Position numbers and translations under genes: made by a program. DNA of 64,000 nt from positions 398,794-462,793 of the forward strand of contig QHBK01000003.1 of assembly GCA_003244105.1 (NCBI GenBank), written 5' to 3'. Shown here one piece after another: positions 1 to 8,958 of this stretch; position 1 is the stretch's first letter, and the number at the start of each line of letters is the position of its first letter. The DNA is from Candidatus Eremiobacter antarcticus. Its GTDB lineage: Bacteria > Vulcanimicrobiota > Vulcanimicrobiia > Eremiobacterales > Eremiobacteraceae. Below the pieces are notes generated by a model. That model did no database searches. It was not told the DNA's origin and was given only the letters and a program-made list of their open reading frames with translations.

Positions 1-888
1 GTCGAGTTCGCGCTTCAAAAAGGGAGTTTCGCAAACAACGGGTGGGCGTACAACCTTGCCTTCACGCATACGAACAGTCACATTCGGTACAATAGTTTTT
101 CCAACGGCCGCAACGTCATCGACAACATGAACGCCTACATCCAGCTCTACAACTCGTACACCTCGGCCTGCGCCGGGGCAGTTGCTTCGAGCGATGCCAC
201 CTCGCGCTGCGGCGTGTTCGGCGGCGCCGAGGCGTTTGCCACCGAGCCGAACGCAGCTGCGAATCCGTACTTTCTCAACGCGCCGCAGCCGCTGCTCGAC
301 CGCAACGCCGAGTACGCCCCGTACGACCTCGTGCCGGTGCCGTTCGCCGCTGCCAATGGCTACGAGGTTCCCAACGTCGCCTCGCTGATCGTCAACTACA
401 AGAGCGGCCCGCTTTCGCTCACGCCCAGTCTGACGTACAGCTCGGGTTCGGTGTACGGCTCGCCGTTGTCGTGGCCCGGCCCGCAGCCATTCGCGCCGGG
501 AGACGGCTACGGGGTACCGCTCATGATCCCAGACCCGTACACCGGCAAGTTCGACAACTTCGGCGACTTCCGTCAGCCAACTCGGCTCACGCTCAACATG
601 GGGATCGGTTACGATGTTTCCAAGAACGTGCACGCGGCTCTGACGCTCACGAACATCGTCGACCAGTGCAACCAGCGCGGCTACGCTTGGGATTACGCGG
701 GCGTCTGCACGTACTCATCGCTGCCGTCGTCGTTCCTGTCACCCACAGGCGGCATGCTTGGGGATGCTGCGGCCGGCCCGGTGCAATTGAAGTTCCCCTA
801 CGCCATGTGGCTCAACAACAACAACACCGGGTTCGTCGGGGTGAAGATCCCGATGCAAGCGTCTCTGAACGTTCGGTTCAAGATCTAG
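1..888 (+). CDS. TonB-dependent receptor, C-terminal part (5' truncated by window)
   Basis: The reading frame is open from base 1, so the 5' end lies outside the window; about 295 residues are visible. The visible part alternates short polar and aromatic beta-strands with Asn/Gly/Ser-rich loops, and ends in a strand of the form SLNVRFKI, which is how outer-membrane TonB-dependent receptors terminate (alternating hydrophobic residues and a final aromatic/hydrophobic strand). Segments such as NMGIGYDVSKNVHAALTLTN look like the 'tensional structure, few modifications' strands near the end of such barrels. The plug domain and TonB box are not visible, so the ligand cannot be named. Its presence argues for an outer membrane. 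No gene directly downstream is obviously linked. Confidence 0.7.
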   Translation, partial: VEFALQKGSFANNGWAYNLAFTHTNSHIRYNSFSNGRNVIDNMNAYIQLYNSYTSACAGAVASSDATSRCGVFGGAEAFATEPNAAANPYFLNAPQPLLDRNAEYAPYDLVPVPFAAANGYEVPNVASLIVNYKSGPLSLTPSLTYSSGSVYGSPLSWPGPQPFAPGDGYGVPLMIPDPYTGKFDNFGDFRQPTRLTLNMGIGYDVSKNVHAALTLTNIVDQCNQRGYAWDYAGVCTYSSLPSSFLSPTGGMLGDAAAGPVQLKFPYAMWLNNNNTGFVGVKIPMQASLNVRFKI

Positions 889-943
889 TTAAGGCGAAAT
901 ATATTCGCGGCGAGCTCCTCGATCGCTCGCATGCCGCGAGCGG

Positions 944-2158
944 ATGATACGCTTTCCGCCGGACCTCGAGCGGTTGGTCGACGGGCTCTATCCGCCGCAA
1001 CGGCAGACGCTCGCGGTCGACCTCGCGCACGTCCATTACCTCACCTACTTCGCCGTCGTCGCCCTCGAGCTTGGCCTGCTCAGCGCGTTCTACTTCAGCG
1101 GCTTGGCGACGCGGCTGCGCCGTGTCGTTGAAGCGGCGATCGGAGCGGCATGGCTGCGCGCCGCGGTCTACATCGTCCTGTTGATGGTCGGGCTTGCCGT
1201 CGCGGAAGTGCCCTTGAGCTTTTTTGCCGGATTCACAACGCCGCATCGCTTCGGACTGAGCGACGAGAGCGCGGCTCGCTGGTTTCGCGATTGGACGATC
1301 GGCGTGGGCGTGAGCGCCGTCGTGTCGGGCTTCGTCGGCGCGTCTTTGCTGCGCGCGATGGCGCGTTTGCGCTCGTGGCCCGCGATTGCCGCGCTCGCCG
1401 CCGGACCGCTGCTCTTTTTCGGCAGCGCGATCTATCCGCTGTACGTGGCGCCGCTTTTCAATCGCTACACGCCGATGCCGCCGACGCCTCTGAGCCGCGA
1501 GATCCTCGCGTTTGCAAAGGAGCAAGGGCTGGACGCGTCCGTCCTCTACGAATACGACATGAGCGCCCAGACGCGCGAAGCCAACGCCTACGTGGCGGGT
1601 CTCGGCAAGACCGAACGCATCGCGGTGGCCGACACGCTGCTGCGGGCGCTGCCGCGCCCGGAGGTGATGTATGTCGTCGCGCATGAGATCGGCCATTACA
1701 AGCTGGGCCATCTTTGGATCGGCACCTTCGAAGGCTGGTTCGGGGCGGCGGCCGCCGTTTTTTGGGTGTGGTTGGCGGCGTCGTGGCTGCGACGAGACAC
1801 GCGGCGATGCGGCAGCATAGCCGATCCGGCCGCGGTTCCGATCATCCTCGCGATGCTGGTGCTGTTCCAGCTCCTCACCGCTCCGCTGAGCAATGCGCTG
1901 TCGCGCAACATCGAGCAGGCCGCCGACGCCTTCGCAGCCGAGCACACGCGCCTCGGCGCGGCCGGGGTGCGCGCGTTCGCGCGGCTTGCATCGCAAGATC
2001 TTCAGGTGCTGCACCCCTCGCGTTTGGCCGTGTGGTACTTCTACAGCCACCCGCCGACCGACCAGCGCATCGCCTTTGCGGCGAGCCGGACCCGTTCGGT
2101 GGTTCGCCCCGGCGCTTCAGGCACAATCGGGACCAGCGCCCCAAGTCCCGAACCTTGA
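944..2158 (+). CDS. M48 family zinc metalloprotease (Ste24/HtpX-like)
   Basis: A 404-residue membrane protease. The zinc-binding motif HEIGH is at residues 247-251 and the third ligand is probably E324 in EQAADAF, the arrangement of Ste24-type CAAX proteases and HtpX. Several hydrophobic segments precede the motif (about residues 32-52, 65-90, 120-160), with two more between the motif and E324, as in integral-membrane M48 enzymes. Such enzymes degrade membrane proteins or trim prenylated or signal-like peptides. The ATG at 944 is immediately preceded by a perfect 7-bp inverted repeat (924-930 with 936-942), which could fold over the ribosome-binding region. The gene stands alone, with 61 bases before the IclR gene. 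Confidence 0.85.
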   Translation: MIRFPPDLERLVDGLYPPQRQTLAVDLAHVHYLTYFAVVALELGLLSAFYFSGLATRLRRVVEAAIGAAWLRAAVYIVLLMVGLAVAEVPLSFFAGFTTPHRFGLSDESAARWFRDWTIGVGVSAVVSGFVGASLLRAMARLRSWPAIAALAAGPLLFFGSAIYPLYVAPLFNRYTPMPPTPLSREILAFAKEQGLDASVLYEYDMSAQTREANAYVAGLGKTERIAVADTLLRALPRPEVMYVVAHEIGHYKLGHLWIGTFEGWFGAAAAVFWVWLAASWLRRDTRRCGSIADPAAVPIILAMLVLFQLLTAPLSNALSRNIEQAADAFAAEHTRLGAAGVRAFARLASQDLQVLHPSRLAVWYFYSHPPTDQRIAFAASRTRSVVRPGASGTIGTSAPSPEP

Positions 2159-2218
2159 CAGCGTTTTAGCCTTGGTGCTACGATTTTTCCTCATCAGACT
2201 TGCGAAGGCAGAGTCATC

Positions 2219-3040
2219 ATGACGGGTCCCACCGATGACGCGGCGGCCGATCGAGAACGTCCGGAGCGAAGCGGAGTCCAATCCGTCGAGCGAACGCTGG
2301 ACATACTCGAAGCCCTCGTCGAATTGGGCTCCGAGGTCGGCCTGGTCGAGATCAGTCAAGCCGTTTCTCTGCCGCTCGCAACCGTGCACCGCCTGCTGGG
2401 AACGCTGATCGCCCGCGGTTACGTCAAGCAAAACCGCCAAAACCGCAAGTACGCGCTGGGCTTTCGAGCGCTGCAAATGGGCAGCGACATGCGCCAGCGT
2501 TTCAGCCTCAGGCTGGAAGCGCGGCCCTTTTTACAGCGGCTGATGCAGCGCAGCGGCGAGAGCGCCAACCTTGCAGTGCTCGACGACAGCGACGTCGTCT
2601 ATATCGATCAAGCGCAATCCTCACGCATCTTGCGGATGTTCACGCAAGTCGGACATCGCCTGCCGGCGCACTCGACCGGCAGCGGAAAAGTCATGCTGGC
2701 GTTCGCGCCGCCCGAGATGATGGAAGGAATCTTGCGGCGCTGCGGTCTGCCGGCGCGCACGGCCCACACCATCGTCGACATCGACGCCTTTCGCGCGGAG
2801 CTGGAGCGCATCCGGGCCGCCGGTTATGCGATCGACGACGAGGAGCAGGAAGAAGGCGTGCGCTGTGTCGCGGTGCCGGTCCGCGACGAGTCGAGTCAGG
2901 TCGTGGCCAGCCTCAGCGTTTCCGGGCCGGTGACGCGATTGAACGATCGTCACATGGAAGCGGTGATCGCCGAAGTCCTCGAATGCGGCCGAGCGCTGTC
3001 CGCGAAGCTGGGCTATCTGCCGGTCCCGGCGACCGTGTGA
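2219..3040 (+). CDS. IclR family transcriptional regulator
   Basis: A 273-residue regulator. Residues about 20-85 form the winged helix-turn-helix of IclR proteins (VQSVERTLDILEAL, then ISQAVSLPLATVHRLLGTL). Residues about 95-265 form the GAF-like effector domain, with the typical blocks GESANLAVLDDSDVVYIDQ, LPAHSTGSGKVMLA, and EEQEEGVRCVAVPV. IclR proteins bind small metabolites and usually control neighbouring catabolic genes. No obvious target pathway is adjacent here, so its regulon is unknown. The ATG at 2219 follows a GAAGG-containing leader. Confidence 0.92.
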   Translation: MTGPTDDAAADRERPERSGVQSVERTLDILEALVELGSEVGLVEISQAVSLPLATVHRLLGTLIARGYVKQNRQNRKYALGFRALQMGSDMRQRFSLRLEARPFLQRLMQRSGESANLAVLDDSDVVYIDQAQSSRILRMFTQVGHRLPAHSTGSGKVMLAFAPPEMMEGILRRCGLPARTAHTIVDIDAFRAELERIRAAGYAIDDEEQEEGVRCVAVPVRDESSQVVASLSVSGPVTRLNDRHMEAVIAEVLECGRALSAKLGYLPVPATV

Positions 3041-3095
3041 GGCCGTACGCCGCCCCACGCACCTGCCGAACACTGCTGTAGATGCCAATGCCAGG

Positions 3096-3581
3096 ATGAC
3101 GAGCCAAAGCGGCGCGGGCAGTATTCGTGTCCGGGAGGCGCGCGGTGATGACCGCGGCTTCATCGACCAGTTAGGCGCGCAAACGGCTTTGGCGACGACC
3201 TCACCGGTCCGGCCCGTTTCCAATGAGGGAGCCATGCGGGCGTATCGCCGCATGGCGGAGTTCTGCCGCCGGCGGGAGGGCACCGTCACCTTGGTCGCCG
3301 AGCGAGACTCGCAGCGGGCGGGCTTTCTCATGCTGATCACGGATGTTCCGGATGACGTGACCCAGCTGGAGCAAGGCTTCGTCGCCTACGTGGCGGTCGC
3401 CGAGGACCAGCGCGGGCAGGGCGTCGGCCGCGCGCTCATACAGGCCGCCGTCAGCGAGTGCAAGCGGCGCGACATCCCCCATGTCAGCTTGATGGTGAGC
3501 AGCAACAACGCTTCGGCACGATCCTTGTACGCGGATGAAGCGTTCGTCGAGGAGCGTATCTTGATGACGAAAGCGCTGTAG
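3096..3581 (+). CDS. GNAT family N-acetyltransferase
   Basis: A 161-residue single-domain GNAT enzyme. The acetyl-CoA binding signature Q/RxxGxG/A is visible as EDQRGQGVGRALIQAA, preceded by the beta-4 strand GFVAYVAVAE and followed by HVSLMVSSNNASARSLY, the usual beta-5/alpha-4 of the fold. N-terminal strand SIRVREARGDD is also typical. The substrate (amino acid, antibiotic or protein N terminus) cannot be told from sequence. The stop codon directly abuts the start of the downstream transporter gene, suggesting co-transcription. Confidence 0.9.
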   Translation: MTSQSGAGSIRVREARGDDRGFIDQLGAQTALATTSPVRPVSNEGAMRAYRRMAEFCRRREGTVTLVAERDSQRAGFLMLITDVPDDVTQLEQGFVAYVAVAEDQRGQGVGRALIQAAVSECKRRDIPHVSLMVSSNNASARSLYADEAFVEERILMTKAL

Positions 3582-4715
3582 ATGGTCTTGGCCCAACCTG
3601 GAGCTGTGATGTGGCGCAACGTGCTGCGCACGGCGCTGATCATCGCGGCGATCGCCGTCTTCATCTGGCTGCTCGCCCACATACCCAAGACGGTGGAAGT
3701 CTTCATCATCGCGACGCTCATCGCGTACGGCATCAATCCGCTCATCCGAAGGCTGTCTGTGAAGGTCCCGCGTCTCGCGGCGATCGTCATCATCTACGCG
3801 CTCTTCTTGCTGCTGCTGTTCGTGGGAGCGGTCATCATCGTGCCGACGATCGTCGAGCAGCTGCAAAACGTTTTTTCGCACAGCGGGGCCTACCTCGCCT
3901 CAGCGCAGACCTTCATCGATGGCGTGCAGACATGGATCAACAAAAAGCTCGGCGGTCACGCCTTGCCGCCCCAGCTCGGGAACATCGAAGGTCAGGCGAT
4001 CGCGCGGCTGTCCGACATCTTCCAAGCAGCGTTGGCGGGCGTCGGCGTCCTGCTGGTGCTGGTGGTCAACTACCTGCTGATCGGCATCACGGCCGTGATC
4101 CTGTCATACTATCTGCTCGTGAATTCCAACGCGGTTCGCAACTCTTTTCTCAGCCTTTTCCCCGAGCGCTCGCAGGAGCGCGCCCGCCACTTCGTGCGTG
4201 AGGTCGCGCGCGTTTTCGGCGGCTTCATCGGCGGACAGATCGTCTTGTGCGCGTTCAGCGGCGTCTTCACGTTTGGAGCTTTGGAATTCGTCGTGCCACA
4301 ATACGCGCTGTTGCTGGGCGTGCTGACGGGCGTGTTGTACGCGATCCCCTACTTGGGCGTGTTCGGTGCGCTCGTCATCGGCGTGCTGTTGGGGCTGTTG
4401 AAATCGTGGGCGGCAGCGGCGTGGACGGCGGCCATCATTTTCGCCATCACGAAGATCGCGGACACGGTGCTCGTCCCCAAGGTGATGGGTGAAAGCGTCG
4501 GGGTGTCGCCTATGGCGATCATCTTCGCGGTGTTCGCCGGCGGCGAGCTCTTCGGCGTCTGGGGGCTCATCCTCGCGATTCCAGCGGCCGCGCTGTTCAA
4601 AGTCGTGTGGGTCGTCTGGCTCCTCCCTTGGATCACAGGCAAGCCGTCGACGCTCGAGGCGGTGACGCAATCAACTCCGGTCCCCATAGATTCAACGTCG
4701 CTGGCCGGCCGCTGA
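3582..4715 (+). CDS. AI-2E family (PerM-like) transporter
   Basis: A 377-residue integral membrane protein with about eight predicted membrane segments: two near the N terminus (VLRTALIIAAIAVFIWLLA and following), one around residue 75 (VIIYALFLLLLFVGAVIIV), a long soluble stretch, then a cluster in the second half. The conserved block GIPYLGVFGALV-like (here YAIPYLGVFGALVIGVLLG) and GESVGVSPMAIIFAVFAGGELFGVWG near the C terminus are characteristic of the AI-2E/UPF0118 family. Members export autoinducer-2 or act as Na+/H+ antiporters; the role here is not decidable. Translation may start at 3582 (abutting the upstream stop) or at ATG 3609. It converges on argS with only 18 bases between the stops. 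Confidence 0.9.
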   Translation: MVLAQPGAVMWRNVLRTALIIAAIAVFIWLLAHIPKTVEVFIIATLIAYGINPLIRRLSVKVPRLAAIVIIYALFLLLLFVGAVIIVPTIVEQLQNVFSHSGAYLASAQTFIDGVQTWINKKLGGHALPPQLGNIEGQAIARLSDIFQAALAGVGVLLVLVVNYLLIGITAVILSYYLLVNSNAVRNSFLSLFPERSQERARHFVREVARVFGGFIGGQIVLCAFSGVFTFGALEFVVPQYALLLGVLTGVLYAIPYLGVFGALVIGVLLGLLKSWAAAAWTAAIIFAITKIADTVLVPKVMGESVGVSPMAIIFAVFAGGELFGVWGLILAIPAAALFKVVWVVWLLPWITGKPSTLEAVTQSTPVPIDSTSLAGR

Positions 4716-4733
4716 CGGGGCTGCCGTCAACCG

Positions 4734-6428
4734 TCACATCTTCTCGGGTGCGGATACACCGATCAGCCGAAGCGCGGACGCCAGCACGGTTTTGGCCGCG
4801 AGGCACAGCGACAAACGGGCGCTTGTGAGCGCATCATTGTCGCTCAAGACGAGACAGTCCGTGTAGAAGCCATGGAAATCCGTCGCAACCGCATGCGCAT
4901 ACTCCGCGAGACGATGCGGCGCTCGCGCTCTGGCAGCAGCGGCGACCGTGCGCCTGAAATCGGCGATGCGGCGGATCAAGGCGATTTCGGCCTTGTGCTC
5001 GAGCCGGTCGAGATCCGCTCCCGCACGCCCGCGTTCCAAGAGGGGCGACTTGCCGTCACCCTCCGCCCGTCTCAGGATCGAGGCGATGCGCGCGTGACCG
5101 TACTGAACGTAGTAGACCGGGTTTTTCGCGGATTGCTCGATGGCCAGCTCCATGTCGAACACGAGATGCGATTCGGGCGCTCGGTCGATGAAAAAATAGC
5201 GCGCGGCATCCACGCCGACCTGATCCATGACCTCGCGCAAGGTGACGAGATCACCGGCTCGTTTGCTCATCGAGACGGTCTCTCCAGCGCGCTTGAAGGT
5301 CACATGCTGAGCCAGCAGCACTTCCAGGCTGCCAGGATGGCCCATTGCGGCGACAAGAGCCTTCAGCCGCAGGATGTAGCCGTGGTGATCGGGTCCCAGG
5401 ATATTCAGCAAGTAGCGGTGCCCGCGCCGCAATTTGTCGGCGTGATAGGCGGCGTCGGCGGCGAGGTACGTCGGCCGCCCGTCGCTGCGGAGGAGCACTC
5501 GGTCTTTATCGTCTCCGAAGTCCGTCGCACGCAGCCAGAGCGCCCCATCCCGCTCGAAGGTGTGCCCGGATGCCCGCAGCTCGTCCATCGCAAGCGCGAT
5601 CGCCCCTGAATCGTGCAGGGCCGCTTCCGAAGTCCAGCGATCGAAGTGGACGCGGAAGCGGTCGAGATCTTCGCGCTGTTCGTCGACGATCAGGTCGCGC
5701 GCGAAACGGCCGATCGCCGAGTGGCGCTCTTCGAAAGGAGCATCAAGCCAACGTGGGCCGTCGCGCTCGATCAGCTTGCGCGCGATGTCGACGATATACG
5801 ATCCCGGATAGCCGTTGTCGGGCAGTGCGGTTTCCCTGCCTAAGAGCGTAGCATACCGAGCGTAGACCGAACCGGCCAGCGCTTCAAGCTGTGCGCCCGC
5901 GTCATTCACGTAGGTCTCTGCCGTGACGGCGCAACCGGCGAACCGCATCATCTCGCTGAGCGTGGCGCCAAGGGCGCTGGAACGGCCTTGCACGACGACC
6001 AGCGGGCCCGTCGGGTTCGCCGACACGAACTCGATGACGAGCGGCCCGGCGTCTTGCAATTCCGTCGATCTGCCATAGTCCGGGCCCATGCGCAGCACGT
6101 CGCGGACGACCTCTGCCCAAAAAGGGACTCCCATGGTGAGGTTGACGTATCCAGGTCTCACTGCATCGACATGAGCGACGGCCGGCATCCCATCGCTGCC
6201 TTGAGCGGCCACGCCTTGCGCGATCTCGTACGGGTCGCCTTTCCACATCTTGGCGGCTGCCAGGGCGACCGGCGTGGCGAAGTCGCCGTGCGACGCGTCG
6301 CGCGTCGGATTGAGGTTGATGGCAGGCGCTGCCTGCGCCGCACCGTCCAAAGCGGGGGCCAGACGCGCCACGCGCTGGGAGAGTTCGCGCGCGATTTCCC
6401 CTAAAGCGCGGTCGTATGCGTAGTTCAT
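4734..6428 (-). CDS. argS: arginyl-tRNA synthetase with altered HIGH motif
   Basis: A 564-residue class I synthetase that charges tRNA-Arg. The order is standard: N-terminal Arg-tRNA-synt-N domain (about 1-100), catalytic Rossmann domain, and a C-terminal DALR anticodon-binding domain (about 445-564). The block FVSANPTGPL (134-143) is classical, but the following four residues, HVGH in typical ArgRS, read VVVQ (144-147; bases 5988-5999), so the first signature histidine pair is missing. The second signature is present as SMSKRAG. Everything else, including length and DALR domain, looks intact, so a functional variant is more likely than a pseudogene. It converges with the AI-2E transporter gene. 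Confidence 0.95.
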   Translation of the reverse strand: MNYAYDRALGEIARELSQRVARLAPALDGAAQAAPAINLNPTRDASHGDFATPVALAAAKMWKGDPYEIAQGVAAQGSDGMPAVAHVDAVRPGYVNLTMGVPFWAEVVRDVLRMGPDYGRSTELQDAGPLVIEFVSANPTGPLVVVQGRSSALGATLSEMMRFAGCAVTAETYVNDAGAQLEALAGSVYARYATLLGRETALPDNGYPGSYIVDIARKLIERDGPRWLDAPFEERHSAIGRFARDLIVDEQREDLDRFRVHFDRWTSEAALHDSGAIALAMDELRASGHTFERDGALWLRATDFGDDKDRVLLRSDGRPTYLAADAAYHADKLRRGHRYLLNILGPDHHGYILRLKALVAAMGHPGSLEVLLAQHVTFKRAGETVSMSKRAGDLVTLREVMDQVGVDAARYFFIDRAPESHLVFDMELAIEQSAKNPVYYVQYGHARIASILRRAEGDGKSPLLERGRAGADLDRLEHKAEIALIRRIADFRRTVAAAARARAPHRLAEYAHAVATDFHGFYTDCLVLSDNDALTSARLSLCLAAKTVLASALRLIGVSAPEKM

Positions 6429-6496
6429 CGATAACGGTGTTGGCGCGGGTCGCGGCCGGACCTTTGCCCGGGGGCGGAACCCCTAGGCCGGCGGCG

Positions 6497-6946
6497 CTAT
6501 CGGTGGTAGGGCTCTCCGCGGTTGATCTTGACCGCGCGATACAGCTGCTCCAACACGATCAGCCGGGCCATTTCATGCAAGAAGGTCAGAGGCGACAGCG
6601 ACCAGATGAAGTCCGCCCGTCGTCGCACTGCGGCGCCCAGGCCGGTTGCGCCGCCGATGGCGAGGGTGAGGTCACGCGCGCCGGTTCGTCCGAGTGCCGC
6701 GAGCATGCGCGCGAACGCCGGGGAGTTCACGAGCGTTCCGCGTTCGTCCAACGCCCAAACAGCAGCATCGCCGACGTGGCGCAACATCCTCTGGGCCTCA
6801 TCGTCGGCCGCATGCGCGCCGACGCCACGCCGTATCTCGCGAACGGTTACGGGCATGATCGGCGACAGCCGTTCGAGATACAGCCGGCATCCGTCGCGAA
6901 CGTACGGCTCGCGCAGCTTGTCGACCGCGATCAACGTGCAGTTCAT
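6497..6946 (-). CDS. rlmH: 23S rRNA (pseudouridine1915-N3)-methyltransferase RlmH
   Basis: A 149-residue SPOUT-class methyltransferase that methylates pseudouridine 1915 in helix 69 of 23S rRNA, acting on assembled 70S ribosomes. Diagnostic blocks are LAIGGATGLG (SAM-binding trefoil knot entry), SLSPLTFLHEMARLIVLEQLYRA, and the C terminus INRGEPYHR, which matches the family's near-invariant ending GEPYHK. The ATG at 6946 gives MNCTLIAVDKLREPY, aligned with the usual N terminus; a GTG 15 bases upstream is an alternative. It sits 21 bases after dprA on the same strand, probably one operon. Confidence 0.94.
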   Translation of the reverse strand: MNCTLIAVDKLREPYVRDGCRLYLERLSPIMPVTVREIRRGVGAHAADDEAQRMLRHVGDAAVWALDERGTLVNSPAFARMLAALGRTGARDLTLAIGGATGLGAAVRRRADFIWSLSPLTFLHEMARLIVLEQLYRAVKINRGEPYHR

Positions 6947-6967
6947 GACACCCGTTTGCACCGGCTT

Positions 6968-8119
6968 TCATCGTTTCACTGCCGAGAAGCGGCCGCCGGG
7001 GTGGCGCTCTACCAAGCCTTGAATCTCGAGCACGGTAAGGCGTGCCGCTATCGTCGCAGCGTCCAAACCGGTCAGCGCGCTGAGCTCCTCCACGTCGCTG
7101 CCGCCGCTTGTGAGAGCAGACAGAAGAGCGTCGCTTCCCCTTCGGTCTGAAAGCGCAACAGACTCTTGCGCTCCGGCGCTCCGCTGGGGAGAACGGGTGC
7201 TTGGGTCCGTCATTGGAATGGCCGGCCAGTTGAGCAGGCCGTGGACGTCGAGAGCGCCGGTGGTCAGCGTCACTCCGTCCTTGATCAAGCCGTTGGTGCC
7301 TTCGCTCGTCGGCCTCCCGACATCTCCGGGCAACGCGAACACCGGCCTCCCGAGTTCGGCTGCCAGCCTCGCGGTGATGAGCGCGCCGCTCTTGCAGCCG
7401 GCTTCCACCACCACCGTGGCGTCGGCCAACGCGGCGACGAGCCGATTGCGCATGGGAAATTGGTGAGGGCGAGCAGCGACGCGCGGCGGAAATTCTGAAA
7501 CAACCGCGCCTCCCCGAGCGACCATTTCGTCTGCCAGTAACGCGTGATACGGAGGATAGAGCGCTTGGAGACCGGAGCCGATGACGGCGACTGTCCGACC
7601 GCCTCCCGCAAGCGCGCCGCGGTGGGCGGCGGCATCGATGCCGCGAGCGAGACCGGAGATGACGGTCACGCGGAATGCAGCGAAATCGGAGCCCAGTACG
7701 GACGCCATCGACGTGCCGTAGTGCGTCGCTGCGCGGCTGCCGACAATCGCGACCGTTGGGTTCTCCAAGGCCTGCAAGGAGCCGCGATGATAGAGCACAG
7801 GCGGCGCGTCGCACAGATGCAACAATCGCTTCGGGTAGCCGGCGCACGAGCGCGTGACGAAGGAGCCGTCCGCTTCATGAGCTTCCCGCAGCGCGTCGAG
7901 CGCCGCTCGATCGTCCACTCGAGCGATGCGCGCGAGGACATCGTCGCCCAACCGCAGGCCGACGGTGCGATCTGCGGATTTACGATAGGGATCCCTCGCA
8001 TGTTCGACGAGTTTCCGTGCGCTGCCAAGCGCGTCCAGCATCGCCACGAGCGGCGCGGGCGTCCAGACGGCGGCGGCGCAGACGGCTAACAGATACCCCG
8101 CTTCAAGGTCCGATCGCAC
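6968..8119 (-). CDS. dprA: DNA-processing protein DprA
   Basis: A 383-residue DprA/Smf protein, which loads RecA onto incoming single-stranded DNA in natural transformation. The Rossmann-like core is clear: VAIVGSRAATHYG, VISGLARGIDAAAHRGAL, VIGSGLQALYPPYHALLA, SEFPPRVAARPHQFPMRNR, VVVEAGCKSGALITARLA, and FALPGDVGRPTSEGTN. The C-terminal 60 residues form the winged-helix DML1-like domain ending LVERHPGGRFSAVKR, and a short N-terminal SAM-like region precedes the core. The start is a GTG at 8119. Together with comM at 12.6 kb it suggests competence for DNA uptake, though no uptake pilus genes are in view. Confidence 0.94.
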   Translation of the reverse strand: MRSDLEAGYLLAVCAAAVWTPAPLVAMLDALGSARKLVEHARDPYRKSADRTVGLRLGDDVLARIARVDDRAALDALREAHEADGSFVTRSCAGYPKRLLHLCDAPPVLYHRGSLQALENPTVAIVGSRAATHYGTSMASVLGSDFAAFRVTVISGLARGIDAAAHRGALAGGGRTVAVIGSGLQALYPPYHALLADEMVARGGAVVSEFPPRVAARPHQFPMRNRLVAALADATVVVEAGCKSGALITARLAAELGRPVFALPGDVGRPTSEGTNGLIKDGVTLTTGALDVHGLLNWPAIPMTDPSTRSPQRSAGAQESVALSDRRGSDALLSALTSGGSDVEELSALTGLDAATIAARLTVLEIQGLVERHPGGRFSAVKR

Positions 8120-8193
8120 TGCGGGCTTATCACTCGCGTCAAACGGTCGAACAACCGCAGGCGCCGCCGGTTCCGCGTGGAGCGAGTCCCTAG

Positions 8194-8898
8194 CTAGACG
8201 TGCTCGAAAAGACCTTCCAATGAAGAGATGCGAGGGACGCGGCTGAAGCCTTCGTACCGGCCGGTGCGGTCCAGCAGCAGAGCGCCAAGCTCGCAGCCCA
8301 GCGCTCCGTCGACGTCATGCTCGGGTGAATCACCGACGTGCAGGGCCGAGTCGCATGCGACGCCAGCGCGCTTGAGAGCCTCACGAAATATTTCGCCGTG
8401 AGGTTTTTCGTGTCCCAGCCGTGCGGAATCGAGAATGAAGTCGAATTCCTGGTGCAAGCCGACGCTGCGCAACACGTCTTCGAGATCGCCCGTCCAGTTC
8501 GAGATGACGCCCAGCCGCATGCCGCGCTCGCGCAAGCGCGAGAGCACCGGCCGCACTTCATGATAGATGCGCCACCCCATGGCCGCGGTGAAGCACTGGT
8601 AGAGGGGACCGGCCTTGGCCGCGTCTTCCGGGTGTCGCGCGCACGCTGACAGCAGCGTGCGGTTGTAGCTCGTCCAGAACCGGTCGACCGCTTCCTGTGA
8701 ATACGGCGTGGGGACGGCGCCCGGCTTGCGCGGCGCGAGCAACGCGTTCGCCCGGGCTGCGGCTTCGTCGAATTTCTCCGCGACGATCTCGATCTCGAGC
8801 TGTGCGCATGCGCGCAAGAACAGCGTGCGCTGGTCCGGATCCATGCACAGGAGCGTGTAACCGGCGTCGAAGAAGACCGCTTGGATGTCGCGCTTCAT
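8194..8898 (-). CDS. HAD superfamily hydrolase
   Basis: A 234-residue haloacid-dehalogenase-type phosphatase. Motif I is VFFDAGYTLL with the nucleophilic aspartate, motif II is GVISNWTGD, motif III contributes the lysine in GHEKPHGEIF, and motif IV is LHVGDSPEHDVDGA. The cap region between motifs I and II (about residues 20-95) is helical, as in subfamily IA (phosphoglycolate phosphatase/YjjG-like). The frame extends 50 codons further upstream, but that part would overlap the nrdR leader and has no fold-like features; the ATG at 8898 starts five residues before motif I and is preferred. It is divergent from nrdR, with 60 bases between the two starts. Substrate unknown. Confidence 0.85.
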   Translation of the reverse strand: MKRDIQAVFFDAGYTLLCMDPDQRTLFLRACAQLEIEIVAEKFDEAAARANALLAPRKPGAVPTPYSQEAVDRFWTSYNRTLLSACARHPEDAAKAGPLYQCFTAAMGWRIYHEVRPVLSRLRERGMRLGVISNWTGDLEDVLRSVGLHQEFDFILDSARLGHEKPHGEIFREALKRAGVACDSALHVGDSPEHDVDGALGCELGALLLDRTGRYEGFSRVPRISSLEGLFEHV

Positions 8899-8958
8899 GG
8901 TGACCGGTTTGCGCTTCGCAACCAAGCAGGGCCCTCCTGCGCTGGCGGAGCGCTGAAG

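Noticed and set aside
878..2050. 390-codon open frame on the minus strand opposite the M48 protease
   Set aside because: Composition is Arg/Gln/His-rich with no fold-like pattern, as expected for the antisense of a GC-rich gene; the plus-strand protease has clear motifs.
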